Source: Firmicutes bacterium UBA3920 (GTDB lineage: Bacteria > Bacillota > Clostridia > Caldicoprobacterales > Xylanivirgaceae). From it: a DNA stretch of 7,230 bases. The stretch's first letter is position 1, and every line of letters begins with the position of its first letter. The DNA lies in assembly GCA_002386065.1 (NCBI GenBank), contig DGES01000108.1:4187-11416 (forward strand), read 5' to 3'. The translations under genes were made by a program, and so were the position numbers. Under the pieces are notes generated by a model. The model did not search any database and was not told where the DNA came from. It saw only the letters and a program-made list of their open reading frames with translations. This document shows positions 5,627 through 7,230 of the stretch, in pieces.

Positions 5627-7168
5627 ATGCGTTCAACTTTTTATGGACTTGAAATATCTCGCAGCGGTCTCTTTACAAGCCAACAGGGACTTAATTTGAC
5701 CGGTCATAACATAAGTAATTCAGATACTGTAGGCTACACCCGTCAGCGTATGGTGACAAAATCTGTAGAGGCACCTGTAAGTACAGGTTTATTGCGAACT
5801 CCCAGTAAGGGACAAATAGGTGGCGGAGTAGATATTATAGAAATAAATCAAATAAGGGATAACTTTCTTGATATTCAGTATAGGCGGGAGAATACATCTA
5901 GGGGAGAATGGACAGCCAAGACTGAAGCACTTCAATACATAGAAGATATATTTAATGAACCGTCTGATACCGGCATTAATCAATCTATAGCTGAATTATT
6001 TGATTCATTTCAGGAATTAGCTAAATATCCTGAGAGTAAGGAAATAAGGAGTCTTGTAAGGCAAGATGCTATAAAATTGACAGAAACTATAAGGCATTAC
6101 AATTCGCAACTTACTCAGCTGAGGGAAGAACAGGACACGGCTATTGGTATAGCAGTTAATGATATAAATGATATCATAGTGAATATAAGGGATTTAAATG
6201 AACAGATATTTAAGTTTGAAATTGATGGTAACCTAGCAAATGACCTTCGTGATAGGCGCAATCTGCTTTTGGATGAATTGTCTTCTATAATAGATGTGGA
6301 CTATTATGAGACACAGGATGGAAGGTTTAGAGTGGATATAGCTGGTATGCCACTTGTAGATCATGTTCATGTTAATAAGCTAGAAGCTGTAAAGGTAGAA
6401 GATAATCTACTTAGTGGACAGATATATAAGATAAAATGGGAGGATTTTGACAGGGATGTACCTATAACAGGCGGTACTCTCAAGGGCCTTATAGAAATGC
6501 GCGATGGCAGGGGGCCAGAGTATAATGAGCCCATGGGTATACCATACTTTTTAAATCAACTAGATAATTTAGCTAGGGCAATCGTAAGCGAATTTAATAA
6601 AATCCATAGACAAGGTTATTCTCTACATAGAGATGATGTAGATTCACAAAGTGGTTATAACTTTTTTGCCTATGATGGAGCACAGATCAAAGAGGATATA
6701 GATATAAGTGATGTTACATCTGCGAATATATGTGTTGCTCCTGAGATAATGGACAGTGTATATAATATTGCTATGGCTGGAGAGTCAACAATATCAGCGA
6801 ATGATATTCCAAAGGAGGCTGATAATCGCATAGGACTTGAGCTCATAGGCATTAGAGACAAGAAGAATATTTCCATAACTTTAGACGGTAAAGTTATACA
6901 GATTGGAAATCTTGAAGATTATACAAAGGGCATAATAGCGGACTTAGCTGTTGAGTCGTCTCATAGTAAAAAGATGATGGAAGCACAAGTGATACTTACA
7001 AACAGTTTGGAGAATAAACGATTATCTGTGTCAGGAGTATCTATAGATGAAGAGATGACATTGATGATGCAGTATCTCCATTCATATAATGCGGCAGCTA
7101 GGATGATAACCGCCGTAGATGAGCAGTTAGAAGTTCTTATAAATCGTACAGGCGTTGTGGGTAGATAA
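5627..7168 (+). CDS. flgK: FlgK, flagellar hook-filament junction protein (HAP1)
   Basis: A 513-residue FlgK, close to the usual size in Bacillota. It is exported and forms the first junction ring between hook and filament. The N-terminal rod/hook signature includes GLEISRSGLFTSQQGL and NISNSDTVGYTRQR (about 7-42). The C-terminal signature includes LSVSGVSIDEEM, a helix with YLHSYNAAARMITAVDEQLEVL, and the ending INRTGVVGR; these termini pack together in the assembled structure. No cleaved signal peptide is expected or seen. The middle (about 190-440) is more variable. The ATG follows GGGGTGAG (5616-5623) closely. It lies in the flgM-flgN-flgK-flgL run and is likely served by the sigma-28 promoter at 4807. 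Confidence 0.97.
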   Translation: MRSTFYGLEISRSGLFTSQQGLNLTGHNISNSDTVGYTRQRMVTKSVEAPVSTGLLRTPSKGQIGGGVDIIEINQIRDNFLDIQYRRENTSRGEWTAKTEALQYIEDIFNEPSDTGINQSIAELFDSFQELAKYPESKEIRSLVRQDAIKLTETIRHYNSQLTQLREEQDTAIGIAVNDINDIIVNIRDLNEQIFKFEIDGNLANDLRDRRNLLLDELSSIIDVDYYETQDGRFRVDIAGMPLVDHVHVNKLEAVKVEDNLLSGQIYKIKWEDFDRDVPITGGTLKGLIEMRDGRGPEYNEPMGIPYFLNQLDNLARAIVSEFNKIHRQGYSLHRDDVDSQSGYNFFAYDGAQIKEDIDISDVTSANICVAPEIMDSVYNIAMAGESTISANDIPKEADNRIGLELIGIRDKKNISITLDGKVIQIGNLEDYTKGIIADLAVESSHSKKMMEAQVILTNSLENKRLSVSGVSIDEEMTLMMQYLHSYNAAARMITAVDEQLEVLINRTGVVGR

Positions 7169-7179
7169 GGGGGGTTATT

Positions 7180-7230
7180 ATGCGTATTACAAATAGTATG
7201 ATGATAAACCAATTTTTATACAATATGAAT
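7180..7230 (+). CDS. flgL: FlgL, hook-filament junction protein (HAP3), 5' end only
   Basis: Only the first 17 codons are inside the window: MRITNSMMINQFLYNMN. This matches the usual FlgL N-terminus (MRIT-N-MM-N-FL-N-N). The ATG follows AAGGGGGG (7167-7174) with about 5 nt between, and begins 11 nt after the flgK stop. FlgL forms the second junction ring, between FlgK and flagellin. Position after flgK supports the call. Confidence 0.9.
   Translation, partial: MRITNSMMINQFLYNMN

Noticed and set aside
1..7230. CRISPR array, tRNA, rRNA, insertion sequence or prophage
   Set aside because: No spaced direct repeats, no cloverleaf-like segments, no transposase or integrase coding sequence, and no terminal inverted repeats were seen.

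Overview
The window reads as AT-rich Gram-positive chromosome, most likely from a member of the Clostridia. The evidence is strong AGGAGG-type Shine-Dalgarno sites, GTG and TTG starts, heavy use of ATA and AGA/AGG codons, and a Bacillota-specific order of flagellar genes. Every gene lies on the + strand. I cannot name the genus from sequence alone.

Layout. Positions 1-491 hold two small genes of the DUF1659 and DUF2922 families, followed by a near-perfect 37-nt palindrome (491-527). Positions 553-581 form a textbook housekeeping promoter (TTGACG, 17-bp spacer, TATAAT) whose spacer contains a LexA/SOS operator of the Bacillota type, GAAC-N4-GTTC. This promoter drives a 198-codon gene (613-1209) that I read as a divergent member of the ComK competence-regulator family. 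After a 135-nt leader with a hairpin comes recD2 (1345-3606), then comFC (3628-4359), yvyF (4387-4797), flgM (4866-5168), flgN/yvyG (5174-5605), flgK (5627-7168) and the first 17 codons of flgL (7180 to the window end).

How the genes fit together. From comFC onward the order matches the Bacillus subtilis comF-flagellar locus (comFA-comFB-comFC-yvyF-flgM-yvyG-flgK-flgL), but recD2 sits where the ComFA helicase would be. flgM is preceded by a near-consensus sigma-28 (sigma-D) promoter at 4807-4833, so the anti-sigma factor and the hook-filament junction genes should be under late flagellar control as well as possible read-through from recD2-comFC.

The most unusual feature is the upstream end: a ComK-like gene under an apparent SOS operator, immediately before a DNA-repair helicase and a DNA-uptake gene. 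If both readings hold, DNA damage would derepress a competence-type regulator here. The operator is directly visible; the ComK assignment is a by-eye remote homology and is the main uncertainty.

Several starts were moved from the longest open frame because Shine-Dalgarno sites or promoters rule out the longer version: DUF2922 (276), the ComK-like gene (613), flgM (4866) and flgN (5174).
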